Source: an uncultured Oscillospiraceae bacterium (GTDB lineage: Bacteria > Bacillota > Clostridia > Oscillospirales > Oscillospiraceae). Taken from it: a stretch of DNA of 64,000 nt. A program made the translations under genes and the position numbers. This document shows, in pieces, positions 1-8,651 of the stretch (position 1 is its first letter; every line of letters begins with the position of its first letter). The DNA lies in NCBI GenBank assembly GCA_934589525.1, contig CAKTOB010000011.1, positions 8,336 to 72,335 on the forward strand, read 5' to 3'. The notes under the pieces were generated by a model that saw only the letters and a list, made by a program, of their open reading frames with translations, was not told where the DNA came from and did not search any database.

Positions 1-735
1 GTGGTGAAGCCAGACGACGGCGTGGGGGCCAACAACACCTACAAGCTCTCCTCCGACGAGGATCTGGCCTTTTTCTTAGAGCACAAGGACGACCAGGTCT
101 ACATCATGGAGGAGTACGTCCGGGGCTATGTCCAGACCTATGACGCCATTGTAGATTCCAAGGGCCAGCCCCTGTTTGAGTCCGGCAACATCACCCCCTT
201 CTCCCTGATGGACACGGTGAATGACAATCTGGATTCCGTGTACTACCTGGTGAAGGATCTGCCGGAGAACATCCGCTCCGCCGGTCTGCGGACAGTCCGG
301 GCCTTCGGGGTCAAGAGCCGGTTCATCCACCTGGAGTTTTTCATTCTCTCGGAGGACCAGGAGGGCCTGGGCAAGGCCGGGGACGTGCTGGGCCTGGAAG
401 TCAACATGCGCCCCGCCGGTGGCTACACCCCGGATATGTACAACTACAGCCAGGAGACGGACGTGTATAAGATCTGGGCGGACATGGTCTGCTTTGACAC
501 AAACACCAAGCCCACGGGCAAGCACCACTTCTGCGCCTTCTACGGCCGCCGGGACGGGAACCGTTACCGGCTGGACGACTACGAGATCATGATGAAATAC
601 GCAGGACACATCGTCATGAACGGCCGCATTCCCGATGCCCTTTCCGGGGCCATGGCCAACCAGATGTATGTGGGCAACTTCGATACGGAAGCGGAAATGC
701 AAGAATTTTACCGGGATCTGTCGGACCGGCTGTAA
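1..735 (+). CDS. ATP-grasp domain protein, 5' end cut by window
   Basis: Open from base 1 to a TAA at 733-735, so the true start lies upstream. The visible 244 residues are the C-terminal two thirds of an ATP-grasp fold: an ATP-binding strand (VVKPDDGVGA) at the very start, an ExE-type segment (MEEYV) near residue 36, and the magnesium-binding LEVNMRPAGG near residue 131, where E and N are the usual metal ligands. ATP-grasp enzymes form carboxylate-amine or carboxylate-thiol bonds through an acylphosphate; the substrate cannot be told from this fragment. It ends 15 bases before an amino-acid ABC transporter with a strong ribosome site between them, so the genes are probably co-transcribed and may act on or make an amino-acid-like compound. 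That link is inference. Confidence 0.8.
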   Translation: MVKPDDGVGANNTYKLSSDEDLAFFLEHKDDQVYIMEEYVRGYVQTYDAIVDSKGQPLFESGNITPFSLMDTVNDNLDSVYYLVKDLPENIRSAGLRTVRAFGVKSRFIHLEFFILSEDQEGLGKAGDVLGLEVNMRPAGGYTPDMYNYSQETDVYKIWADMVCFDTNTKPTGKHHFCAFYGRRDGNRYRLDDYEIMMKYAGHIVMNGRIPDALSGAMANQMYVGNFDTEAEMQEFYRDLSDRL

Positions 736-750
736 AAAAGGAGGCATTCT

Positions 751-1419
751 TTGAACCAGAGACTGCTGGGAATCCTGCTGGATTCCTTCCCCAAAATTCT
801 GCTGCCGGGGCTTACCATGACGATCCCTTTGACCGTGATTTCCTTTTCTCTGGCCATGGTCATTGCGGTGGTCACTGCCATGGTGCAGTTTGCCAATGTG
901 AAGGTCCTGAAGCAACTGGCACGATTTTACATCTGGGTGGTCCGGGGAACGCCGCTGCTTGTACAGCTGTATGTGATTTTTTACGGTCTGCCGAACTTGG
1001 GCATTCTCCTGTCCCCCTTCCCCTCGGCGGTGCTGGTGTTTTCCGTCAACGAGGGGGCCTACTGCGCCGAGACCATCCGGGCAGCTCTGGAATCCGTTCC
1101 CAAGGGGCAGCTGGAGGCCGGGTACTGCGTGGGCATGAGCTATATGCAGGTCATGCGGCGCATCGTCCTGCCCCAGGCCCTGAGGACGGCCTTCCCCTCG
1201 CTGTCCAATAACCTGATTTCCATGGTCAAGGACACGTCTTTGGCCGCCAATATTACGGTGATGGAAATGTTCATGGTGACCCAGCGCATCGCCTCCCGGT
1301 ATTATGAGCATCTGGCCCTCTACATCGAGGTGGCCCTTATTTATCTGCTGTTCTGCACGGTGCTGACCAAGCTGCAAAGCATCGGAGAAAAGAAACTCAA
1401 TTCCTACGGGGCGGTGTAA
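751..1419 (+). CDS. Polar amino-acid ABC transporter permease
   Basis: A 222-residue inner-membrane permease of the His/Glu/Gln/Arg/opine family, starting at TTG 751 behind AAAGGAGG (738-745). It carries the family's amphipathic first segment, several hydrophobic helices and the EAA loop (residues about 115-145, GQLEAGYCVGMSY...RRIVLPQALRTAFP) that docks on the ATPase. Length is normal for this family. It lies just upstream of a GlnQ-like ATPase (3-base gap) and an extracytoplasmic binding lipoprotein, so the three genes form a complete importer. The single permease gene implies a homodimer. Exact substrate is not visible; polar amino acids are the family norm. Confidence 0.9.
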   Translation: MNQRLLGILLDSFPKILLPGLTMTIPLTVISFSLAMVIAVVTAMVQFANVKVLKQLARFYIWVVRGTPLLVQLYVIFYGLPNLGILLSPFPSAVLVFSVNEGAYCAETIRAALESVPKGQLEAGYCVGMSYMQVMRRIVLPQALRTAFPSLSNNLISMVKDTSLAANITVMEMFMVTQRIASRYYEHLALYIEVALIYLLFCTVLTKLQSIGEKKLNSYGAV

Positions 1420-1422
1420 GCC

Positions 1423-2196
1423 ATGGCAATGCTGGAAATCAAAAATGTACACAAGGCCTTTGACGGCCTGGAGGTCCTGAAGGGCGTGAGCCTGGAGGTG
1501 AACAAAGGGGACGTGGTGGCCATTCTGGGCAAAAGCGGCTCGGGAAAAACCACCCTTCTGCGGTGCATCAACTTTTTGGAAACCGCCGACTGTGGGGAGC
1601 TGGTCTTTGACGGCCAGGTCTTCCCCCTCCATGGGGCCTCCAAAGGGGACATTGCAAGGCTTCGGAAGAAAACCGCCTTTGTGTTCCAGAACTACAACCT
1701 GTTCCGGAACAAAACCGCCCTGCAAAACGTCACCGAGGGGCTGATCGTAGCCCGGAAGATGCCCAAGGCCCAGGCCGAGGACCTGGGCATGAAAATGCTT
1801 CAAAAGGTGGGCATGGCCGACCGGGCCTCCTTCTATCCCAGTCAGCTCTCCGGCGGCCAGCAGCAGCGGGTGGCCATCGCCCGGGGTCTTGCCACGGAGC
1901 CGGAGATCATCCTCTTTGACGAGCCCACCTCCGCCCTTGACCCGGAGCTGACGGTGGAGGTGCTCTCCGTCATGCGGCAGCTGGCGAAAGAGGGCATGAC
2001 CATGCTGGTGGTGACCCACGAAATGCAGTTCGCCAGAAACGTCTCCACCAAGGTGGTCTTTATGGAGGACGGGGTAATTCTGGAAGAAAGCACCCCGGAG
2101 GAATTTTTTGAACACCCCAAGCAGGAGCGCTCCCGGGCCTTCCTGCAAACCATTCTGGGGGAACATCCCCAAAAACAACAGGAGGAACCGCAATGA
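1423..2196 (+). CDS. Polar amino-acid ABC transporter ATP-binding protein
   Basis: A 257-residue cytoplasmic ATPase of the GlnQ/HisP type. Walker A GKSGSGKT is at residues 36-43, the signature LSGGQQQR near 140, and Walker B with the catalytic glutamate (ILFDEPTS) near 165, followed by an H-loop histidine (VVTHEM). All catalytic parts are intact and the length is typical. The stop overlaps the next gene's ATG by four bases (2193-2196), indicating translational coupling with the binding protein. The partner permease lies immediately upstream. Confidence 0.95.
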   Translation: MAMLEIKNVHKAFDGLEVLKGVSLEVNKGDVVAILGKSGSGKTTLLRCINFLETADCGELVFDGQVFPLHGASKGDIARLRKKTAFVFQNYNLFRNKTALQNVTEGLIVARKMPKAQAEDLGMKMLQKVGMADRASFYPSQLSGGQQQRVAIARGLATEPEIILFDEPTSALDPELTVEVLSVMRQLAKEGMTMLVVTHEMQFARNVSTKVVFMEDGVILEESTPEEFFEHPKQERSRAFLQTILGEHPQKQQEEPQ

Positions 2197-2987
2197 AAAA
2201 GTTGATTCGTCTGGCCGCCCTGGCCCTGTCCGCCGCCGCCCTTCTGGCCGCCTGCGGAAAGAAAGACACCACCGCCGACCGGCTGGAGGGTATTCAGGCC
2301 AAGGGCGAAATGGTCATTGCATTGGAAGGCAACTGGGCCCCCTGGTCCTTCCACGATGACACAGGCGCATTGGTGGGCTATGACGTGGAAGTGGGCAAGG
2401 CCATTGCCGAAAAGCTGGGCGTGAAAGCCACCTTCGTAGAGGGCGAGTGGGACGGACTTTTGGCCGGTGTGGAAGCGGGCCGGTATGACATGGTCATCAA
2501 CGGCGTGGACATTACCGACAGCCGGAAGCAGTCCTATGACTTCTCCACCCCCTACGCCTACATCCGCACCGCCCTGGTGACCCGGAAGGACAACGACACC
2601 ATCCATTCCTTTGAGGACCTAAAGGGCAAGACCACCGCCAACTCCATCGGCAGCACCTATATGGAGCTGGCGGAGCAATACGGCGCCACCTGCTCCGGGG
2701 TGGACACCCTGGATGAAACCATCCAGATGGTCCTCCAGGGCCGTGCCGACGCCACCCTGAATGCCGACGTATCATTCTACGACTACCTGTCCCAGCACCC
2801 GGATGCGGACATTCAGATCGTGGCTTTCGCCCCGGACGCCAACGAGATCGCCATCCCCATGCAAAAGAGCGACTCCGCCACCGCCCTGCGGGAAGCCGTC
2901 AACAAGGCCATTGAGGACCTGCGAAATGACGGCACCCTGACGGAGCTTTCGGGCAAGTACTTCGGCGCAGACATTTCCAGCAAGTAA
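2193..2987 (+). CDS. Amino-acid ABC transporter substrate-binding lipoprotein
   Basis: A 264-residue family-3 solute-binding protein. The N-terminus is a lipoprotein signal: MKK, a hydrophobic run, then the lipobox LAAC with the lipidated Cys at residue 21. The mature part has hallmarks of the fold ([37 protein letters not shown]; a C-terminal [24 protein letters not shown]). It captures an amino acid outside the membrane for the upstream permease and ATPase. It is the last gene of the operon: a perfect 12-bp terminator stem follows within ten bases. Confidence 0.95.
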   Translation: MKKLIRLAALALSAAALLAACGKKDTTADRLEGIQAKGEMVIALEGNWAPWSFHDDTGALVGYDVEVGKAIAEKLGVKATFVEGEWDGLLAGVEAGRYDMVINGVDITDSRKQSYDFSTPYAYIRTALVTRKDNDTIHSFEDLKGKTTANSIGSTYMELAEQYGATCSGVDTLDETIQMVLQGRADATLNADVSFYDYLSQHPDADIQIVAFAPDANEIAIPMQKSDSATALREAVNKAIEDLRNDGTLTELSGKYFGADISSK

Positions 2988-2993
2988 TCATCC

Positions 2994-3027
2994 ATTCCCG
3001 GAGGATGTTCCTCCGGGAATTTTTTTC
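2994..3027 (+). terminator. Rho-independent terminator of amino-acid ABC operon
   Basis: Perfect inverted repeat ATTCCCGGAGGA (2994-3005) / TCCTCCGGGAAT (3009-3020) with a TGT loop, followed by a run of six or more T. Confidence 0.92.
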
Positions 3028-3071
3028 AACCGGTTTGCCCTTTCGCACAGGTTCAATTTCGCAGAAAATAC

Positions 3072-3100
3072 TTGCTATTTCCCATGGCTAGGGATATAAT
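3072..3100 (+). promoter_or_regulatory. Sigma-A promoter for asparaginase
   Basis: -35 TTGCTA (3072-3077), 17-bp spacer, perfect -10 TATAAT (3095-3100). It lies between the upstream terminator and the start codon at 3135. Confidence 0.8.
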
Positions 3101-3134
3101 GTTACACAGAGTCTTTCTGTTTGTTGGAGGAATT

Positions 3135-4130
3135 ATGAAAAAACACATTCTGCTGCTGACCACCGGCGGAACCATTGCCTGTGCTCCTGGGGGCGAGGGG
3201 CTGGAGCCCCAGCACAGCGGCATTATGGAGCGGGAGCTGGAGCAGCTTCGGTCTTATTATGACATTACCGTAAAAGACGTGATCTGCCTGGATTCCTCCA
3301 ACATTACTCCGGAGGAATGGCAGCTCATCGCCGGTGCGATTTTTGAAAACCGCAAGGGCTTTGACGGCATCGTGGTGTCCCACGGTACCGATACCATGGC
3401 CTACACCGCCTCCTCCGTAACCTTTCAGCTGCCGGGGATCGATGTGCCCGTGGTGTTTACCGGCTCCCAGCTGCCGCTGACGGATTTTCTCTCCGACGGC
3501 CCCTCCAATCTGCGGACGGCCTTTGCCATGGCGGCCTCCGGGTATCCCGGGGTGTTTCTGGCCTTTGACCGGAAGGTCATGCTGGGCTGCCGGGCGGTGA
3601 AGGTCCGGGCCTCGGGCTTTTCTGCCTTTGAAAGCATCAACGCCAAATATGTGGCCACGGTATCAAACCGGGGGCTATTGGTAGACGAAACCGTACTCCG
3701 TGACCCCACAGGGGAGCCAAGGCTCGCAACCGCCCTTTGCCGGGACGTGTTCCTTTTAAAGCTGACCCCAGGTCTCAACCCGGCGGTGTTTGACATGCTG
3801 GCGGCCATGGGCTACCGGGGCATCGTCATTGAGGCCTTCGGTCTCGGCGGGGTCAATGTGCTCCACAAGGGCCTGCGGGGCATCCGCCGGGCGGTGGAGG
3901 ACGGCATTTCCGTGGTGGTCACCACCCAATGCCTCTACGACAGTGCGAACCTTCGGGTCTACCAGGTGGGCAAGAAGCTCTTGGAGCTGGGGGTCATCCA
4001 GGGCCTGGACATGACCTCCGAAGCCGCCTACACCAAGCTCATGTGGGGCCTGGGCCAGGGGCTGGACCAGAAGCAGATCACCGCCCTCTTCGCAAAAGAT
4101 TTGGCCGGGGAGATCACCCTGGAAAAATAA
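3135..4130 (+). CDS. L-asparaginase, type I-like
   Basis: A 331-residue cytosolic asparaginase hydrolysing L-asparagine to aspartate and ammonia. I start it at ATG 3135, with TTGGAGG at 3124-3130; upstream in-frame codons overlap the promoter. The first catalytic motif TTGGTIA (residues 9-15, nucleophile Thr13) and the second, SHGTDTM near residue 82, are both present, and the length fits the single-chain type I family. No signal peptide is seen, which argues against the periplasmic type II enzyme. It has its own promoter and is followed by the pyrophosphatase gene after 36 bases with no terminator, so read-through is likely. Confidence 0.9.
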   Translation: MKKHILLLTTGGTIACAPGGEGLEPQHSGIMERELEQLRSYYDITVKDVICLDSSNITPEEWQLIAGAIFENRKGFDGIVVSHGTDTMAYTASSVTFQLPGIDVPVVFTGSQLPLTDFLSDGPSNLRTAFAMAASGYPGVFLAFDRKVMLGCRAVKVRASGFSAFESINAKYVATVSNRGLLVDETVLRDPTGEPRLATALCRDVFLLKLTPGLNPAVFDMLAAMGYRGIVIEAFGLGGVNVLHKGLRGIRRAVEDGISVVVTTQCLYDSANLRVYQVGKKLLELGVIQGLDMTSEAAYTKLMWGLGQGLDQKQITALFAKDLAGEITLEK

Positions 4131-4166
4131 CAGGATTTACCTTTGAACCCTTAAAAGGAGGAGATT

Positions 4167-5780
4167 ATGGACCCAATTTATGTGACCGGGCACAGAAACC
4201 CGGATACCGATTCCATTGTGGCGGCCATGGCCTATGCCGCCCTACGCAACGCTCTGGGAGACCGGGAATACAAGGCCGCCTGCCTGGGCCGGGTGTCGGA
4301 CGAGACCCAGCTGGTGCTGGACCGATTCGGCTTTGAGGCCCCCAAGCGCATCAACAGTATGTATACCCAGGTCCAGGACCTGGATTTTGATACCCCCCCG
4401 GTGCTGGATGCCAACGTGACCGTGGCCCAGGCCTGGAAGACCTTTCAGGCCCAGCCCAGCATTCCCGCCCTGCCCGTTGCCAATGAGGACGGCACCCTCT
4501 ACGGCATGCTGTCCCGGGACTACATTGCCACCTACAATATGGATCTGATCGCCGGTGCGGAGCTGGCGGACGTGCCCCTTTTTAATGTGCTGTCCGTTTT
4601 GGAGGGCCGGGTTCTCAACGAAGCCGGAGACCAGGTGGATACCATTTCCGGCAAGGTGACCATTGCCCTGCCCCAGAACCGGGAGAGCCTGCTGTGGAGC
4701 CGGAAGGATTCCATCGTCTTCTGCGGCCATCAGCCGGATATGATCCGCCGGGCCCTGGAAATGAACGTCACCGCCGTGGTGCTGTGTCAGGCGGAGCTGG
4801 ACGAGGAGCTGCGGAACCTGCCCACCACCACCTGCATCATCTCCACCCCCTATGCCGCCTACCGGGCCACCCGGGTGATCTTCCAGTCCACCCCCATCGG
4901 CCGGATCTGCCGGAAGGAGGATCTGGTGTGCTTCCACCTGGAGGACCGGGTGGACGACGTGAAGGAAACCGTGCTGAAGCACCGGGAATCCTGCTACCCC
5001 ATTCTGGATGAAAACGAGAAGATCGTAGGCGTCCTCAGCCGGTATCATCTGCTGCGGCCCCGCCGGAAGCGGGTGGTGCTGGTGGACCACAACGAGGCTG
5101 CCCAGTCGGTACCGGGGCTGGACGAGGCGGAGATCTTGGAGATCATCGACCACCACCGTCTGGCGGATATTCAGACCACCAACCCCATTTACGTCCGCAA
5201 TGAGCCCGTGGGCTCTACCAATACCATCTTGGCCGGCATGTACCAGGACCGGGGGCTCATGCCCTCCAAGGGCATGGCGGGCATGATGGCGGCGGCCATC
5301 CTCTCGGATACCGTCATGTTCAAATCTCCCACCTGTACGGAGCGGGACCGGAAAATGGCGGAGCGGCTGGCCCGGATGGCGGACATCTCCCTGGACGAGC
5401 TGGGCAAGGCCATTTTCTCCGGTTCTCTGGGCAGCAAAACCGCCCAGGAGCTGCTGTTTACGGACTATAAGGAATTTCATATTGCGGGCCACGACTTTGC
5501 CGTCTCCCAGATCACCTGTGTGGACAGCCCCAGCATGCTGGAGCGGAAAACCGAGTTCCTGGACCACATGAACCGCCAGGCCAAGAAGGAAGGCCTTACC
5601 ATGGTGATTCTCATGCTGACGGACGTGTTGCTGGAAGGCACCCAGCTGCTCTATGTGGGCGATGACGACACCATCCAGCAGGCCTTCGGCGTGACCCCCA
5701 AGGACAACACGGTGTTCCTGCCCCGGGTCATGAGCCGGAAGAAGCAGATCATCCCCATGCTCTCCGCTTTGTGGGGCTAA
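4167..5780 (+). CDS. Manganese-dependent inorganic pyrophosphatase with CBS and DRTGG domains
   Basis: A 537-residue family II pyrophosphatase (DHH superfamily). N-terminal metal ligands are in GHRNPDTDS (His9, Asp13, Asp15), with VDHNE near residue 307 and DHHR near 328. Between the two halves of the catalytic DHH domain lies a regulatory insert of about 230 residues consistent with a pair of CBS domains around a DRTGG domain, which in related enzymes bind adenine nucleotides and switch activity. The C-terminal DHHA2-like domain includes the substrate-binding SRKKQ motif (MSRKKQIIP). Start ATG 4167 follows AAAAGGAGGAG. The end overlaps or abuts holB. It removes pyrophosphate from biosynthetic reactions. 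Confidence 0.93.
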   Translation: MDPIYVTGHRNPDTDSIVAAMAYAALRNALGDREYKAACLGRVSDETQLVLDRFGFEAPKRINSMYTQVQDLDFDTPPVLDANVTVAQAWKTFQAQPSIPALPVANEDGTLYGMLSRDYIATYNMDLIAGAELADVPLFNVLSVLEGRVLNEAGDQVDTISGKVTIALPQNRESLLWSRKDSIVFCGHQPDMIRRALEMNVTAVVLCQAELDEELRNLPTTTCIISTPYAAYRATRVIFQSTPIGRICRKEDLVCFHLEDRVDDVKETVLKHRESCYPILDENEKIVGVLSRYHLLRPRRKRVVLVDHNEAAQSVPGLDEAEILEIIDHHRLADIQTTNPIYVRNEPVGSTNTILAGMYQDRGLMPSKGMAGMMAAAILSDTVMFKSPTCTERDRKMAERLARMADISLDELGKAIFSGSLGSKTAQELLFTDYKEFHIAGHDFAVSQITCVDSPSMLERKTEFLDHMNRQAKKEGLTMVILMLTDVLLEGTQLLYVGDDDTIQQAFGVTPKDNTVFLPRVMSRKKQIIPMLSALWG

Positions 5781-5782
5781 CT

Positions 5783-6736
5783 ATGGGAATGGATACCCTG
5801 CTTGGCAACGAGCACATCAAGGAAAATCTGGCCCGCAGCCTGGAAAAGGGCCATATTTCCCACTTTTACCTGATTTCCGGCCCGGAGGGCTCCGGGAAGC
5901 GGACCTTGGCAAAGCTCCTGGCCTCCGCCATCCTCTGCCAGGGAAAAAACAAGCCCTGCGGCTGCTGCACCCCCTGCCGGAAGGTCCGGGAGGGGCTCCA
6001 CCCGGATTTTATCACCGTGGATGACCCGGAGAAGAAAACCGTCAGCGTGGATTTGATCCGTCAGGCCCGGGCGGATATTTACGTCCAGCCCAACGAATCC
6101 GAGCATAAGATCTATCTATTTCCAAGAGCCCAGGATATGGGCCTTCCGGGGCAGAACGCCCTTTTAAAGGTGCTGGAGGAACCTCCCGCCTACGGGGTGT
6201 TCCTGCTGCTGACCACCAACGCCGATGCCCTGCTTCCCACGGTCCGCTCCCGGTGTACGGAGCTGAGAATGCAGCCCCTGCCGAGGCCCCTTCTGGAGGC
6301 CGCCCTGACCCGGGAATATCCGGGACAGACCCCGGATGCCATCCAGGCGGCAGCAGAGCGCAGCGGCGGCTTCCTGGGCCAGGCCAAAGCCCTGCTGGAA
6401 GAGGACGGAAAGACCCGGGAGGAGACGGAAAAACTGGTGGAGGCCCTGTGCCGCAAGGACGGCCTGCTTCTGACCCAGCTGCTGGTGCCCCTGGAAAAGT
6501 CCAAGCGGGACCAACTGGCAGACCTTTTGCGGGAGTGGCAGGAACTGATGGAAAACGCCCTCACCGCCGCCTGCGGCATCCCCACGGTCTCCACCCCCGC
6601 CCGCCGTCTGGCCGCCGCCCGGGACAGCCGAAGCCTGTACCGCTATTACGAGATCCTCAAAAAATCCCGGGAATACACCCTCTCCAACGTCTCCCCCGCC
6701 GCCGTCTGCGGCAATCTGGTCTGGGCGCTGCGGTAG
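5783..6736 (+). CDS. holB: DNA polymerase III delta prime subunit
   Basis: A 317-residue AAA+ clamp-loader subunit. From ATG 5783 the Walker-A-like GPEGSGKRT is at residues 33-41 and a zinc module of four cysteines (Cys52, Cys59, Cys62, Cys65) follows, the spacing typical of delta prime and gamma subunits. ALLKVLEEPP and the SRC motif (TVRSRCTEL) are also present. A GTG at 5771 would overlap the pyrophosphatase stop by ten bases; I prefer ATG 5783 or 5789. The next gene is ricT, the same order as holB-yaaT in Bacillus, which supports the identification. Confidence 0.9.
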   Translation: MGMDTLLGNEHIKENLARSLEKGHISHFYLISGPEGSGKRTLAKLLASAILCQGKNKPCGCCTPCRKVREGLHPDFITVDDPEKKTVSVDLIRQARADIYVQPNESEHKIYLFPRAQDMGLPGQNALLKVLEEPPAYGVFLLLTTNADALLPTVRSRCTELRMQPLPRPLLEAALTREYPGQTPDAIQAAAERSGGFLGQAKALLEEDGKTREETEKLVEALCRKDGLLLTQLLVPLEKSKRDQLADLLREWQELMENALTAACGIPTVSTPARRLAAARDSRSLYRYYEILKKSREYTLSNVSPAAVCGNLVWALR

Positions 6737-6759
6737 CAACGGACGAAAGCACGGTACAA

Positions 6760-7022
6760 AAGCTTCCCCTCCGGGGAAGCTGGCTCGGCCAAAGGCCGAG
6801 ACTGATGAGGGCGGGGCGGCGTGAAACATTCCAGAAACAAAAGGCGAATCCGTAGAAACGTCCCTCTTGCCTCTCCCTATGGGAGAGGTGGCCGAGCGCA
6901 GCGAGGACGGAGAGGGTCTACGTTGAGGATTTTAATGGACGTTATCATTCAAAAGAAACACCGTAAGGCCCTCTCAGTCTCGGCTCCGCCGAGCCAGCTC
7001 TCCCAGAGGGAGAGCCAAGGTC
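6760..7022. repeat. Three copies of a ~50-bp two-hairpin repeat
   Basis: Copies at about 6760-6815 and 6862-6918 lie in one orientation and 6968-7022 in the other. Each has a small palindrome (CTTCCCCTCCGGGGAAG, CTCTCCCTATGGGAGAG, CTCTCCCAGAGGGAGAG), then a second one (CTCGGCCAAAGGCCGAG, or CTCGGCTCCGCCGAG in inverse), and a CTGAGAGGG-type end. The holB-ricT gap (6737-7159) otherwise holds only an ATTGTCAATT tandem at 7069-7102 and no credible gene. Confidence 0.75.
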
Positions 7023-7068
7023 GCCTTTTCGAAACGTTTCCCTAAAATATAGGCTGTTCAACTAAGAA

Positions 7069-7102
7069 TAATTGTCAATTGTCCATTGTCAATTGTCAAT
7101 TT
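7069..7102. repeat. ATTGTCAATT tandem repeat
   Basis: Repeated AATTGTC units (AATTGTCAATTGTCCATTGT and onward). A second block lies at 9677-9696 beyond the degV terminator. Both sit beside a CGTTCCCTACGGTTT-like string. Confidence 0.7.
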
Positions 7103-7159
7103 CCCCACCGTTCCCTACGGTTTTTATCCATCTTTCAGAATAACAGTTAGGAGCTTATC

Positions 7160-8506
7160 ATGGAAGAACTCTCCAAAGACACCCCGGAAACGGTTTCCGT
7201 GGTGGATATTCAGTTCCGGCCCGGGCAGAAGATCTACTTCTTTGACCCTGCCGGGTTTACCTTGGCCCAGGGGGACCATGTGATCATGGACACCGCCCGG
7301 GGCGAGGAATACGGCATCTGCGCCAGCGGCATTCACCGCATCCCCCAGAAGGACGTGGTGGCCCCCCTGCGGAAGGTGCTGCGCAAGGCCACGGCCCAGG
7401 ATGAGCGCATCGTGGCCGACAACCGGGCCAAGGAGGCCAAGGCCCAGGCGGTGTGCATCCAGAAGATCCAGACCCACGGCCTGGACATGCAGCTGGTCTG
7501 CGCCGAGTGCGCCTTTGACGGCAGCAAGATCCTCTTCTACTTCACCGCCGACGAGCGGGTGGACTTCCGGGAGCTGGTAAAGGATCTGGCCAGCGTCTTC
7601 CATACCCGCATCGAGCTGCGGCAGATCGGTGTCCGGGACAAGGCCAAGATGGTGGGGGGCCTTGGCATCTGCGGCAGGCCTTTCTGCTGCGCCAGCTTCC
7701 TGGACGATTTCCAGCCCGTGTCCATCAAAATGGCCAAATCCCAGAATTTGAGCCTGAACCCCACCAAGATTTCCGGCACCTGCGGCAGGCTCATGTGCTG
7801 CCTCAAATACGAGCAGGATACCTACGAGGCCCTGATCCGCACCAGCCCGAAGCCCGAGTCCTTCGTGGATACCCCCGAGGGCCGGGGCACGGTGGTTGAG
7901 GCGGACATCCTTCGCCAGCGGGTGAAGGTCCGGATGGAGAGCAATCCGGAAACCGTCAGCGTCTTCCCCAATGAGGAGGTGGCGGTGCTCCGCAGCGGCA
8001 AGGCCAAAAAGAGTGACCCCCCCATCCCCAGCGATTTGGCCCCCATTTCGGGCTCCGGCATTCGGCCAAAGCCCGAGCGGAAAGAGGAGGAGGCCATGGT
8101 TCTGGAGCCCATCCGTTTCCGCTACAGCACCGAGTCCCTTGTGGAGGAGTCGGAAGAGCGGCCCCAGCGGGAGAATACCGAACGACCCCAGCGGGAGACT
8201 GGCGAACGGCCCCAGAGGCCCAAGCGGAAGCCCAGAGGCCCCCGGCCCGAGGGAAAGGAGCAACGGGATGCCAAAGAGGCGCCCCGGCCCGAGGCAAAGC
8301 CCCAACCGGACACCGGCGAGCGCCGCCCCGACCGCCGCAGGCCCCGCACCGACCGCCCTCCCAAGGAAAATCGCCCGGCAGCCCAGGAGGCCCCCCAGGA
8401 CGGGGAGAAGCGGACGGAGCAAAAGCCTCGCCGCCGTGGAAACTACCGGAATTACCGCAAAAACAAGGGCACACCCGGAAATAATCAAGGAAATTCTGTG
8501 GAATAA
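7160..8506 (+). CDS. ricT: RicT/YaaT (PSP1 domain) with long basic tail
   Basis: A 448-residue protein whose first ~280 residues are the PSP1 domain. Conserved cysteine clusters are visible: CAEC near residue 114, GICGRPFCC near 171, and CGRLMCC near 207. In Bacillus, RicT is part of the RicAFT complex, which carries iron-sulfur clusters and promotes RNase Y maturation of RNAs. The position right after holB is conserved. Residues about 320-448 form an unusual tail rich in Arg, Pro, Glu, Lys and Gln (RPQRE repeats, ending RRRGNYRNYRKNKG) that is far longer than in Bacillus and probably disordered, possibly RNA-binding. Start ATG 7160; the upstream TAGGAG is only moderate. Confidence 0.9.
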   Translation: MEELSKDTPETVSVVDIQFRPGQKIYFFDPAGFTLAQGDHVIMDTARGEEYGICASGIHRIPQKDVVAPLRKVLRKATAQDERIVADNRAKEAKAQAVCIQKIQTHGLDMQLVCAECAFDGSKILFYFTADERVDFRELVKDLASVFHTRIELRQIGVRDKAKMVGGLGICGRPFCCASFLDDFQPVSIKMAKSQNLSLNPTKISGTCGRLMCCLKYEQDTYEALIRTSPKPESFVDTPEGRGTVVEADILRQRVKVRMESNPETVSVFPNEEVAVLRSGKAKKSDPPIPSDLAPISGSGIRPKPERKEEEAMVLEPIRFRYSTESLVEESEERPQRENTERPQRETGERPQRPKRKPRGPRPEGKEQRDAKEAPRPEAKPQPDTGERRPDRRRPRTDRPPKENRPAAQEAPQDGEKRTEQKPRRRGNYRNYRKNKGTPGNNQGNSVE

Positions 8507-8559
8507 GTTGACTCTACCCCCGGTAGAGTCGGGGTAGAGCCGTAGAGTAGAGCGTAGAG

Positions 8560-8595
8560 ACCGTGCAGTCGAATGGAGACTGCACGGTTTTCCTT
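8560..8595 (+). terminator. Terminator after ricT
   Basis: Perfect 11-bp stem ACCGTGCAGTC (8560-8570) / GACTGCACGGT (8578-8588) with a 7-base loop and TTTTCCTT behind it. Confidence 0.8.
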
Positions 8596-8622
8596 GCGTA
8601 TGGGGCAAAAAAGGCTTATACT
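8594..8622 (+). promoter_or_regulatory. Sigma-A promoter for degV-family gene
   Basis: -35 TTGCGT (8594-8599), 17-bp spacer, -10 TATACT (8617-8622), directly after the ricT terminator and 30 bases before the start codon. Confidence 0.75.
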
Positions 8623-8651
8623 GAATAAAAAGAAACTTCGGAGGTAGACCA

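Noticed and set aside
76-2193. 705-codon minus-strand open frame across the ABC transporter genes
   Set aside because: It is the shadow of three well-supported plus-strand genes in GC-rich DNA; its composition (Gly, His, Gln, Leu rich) matches no family.
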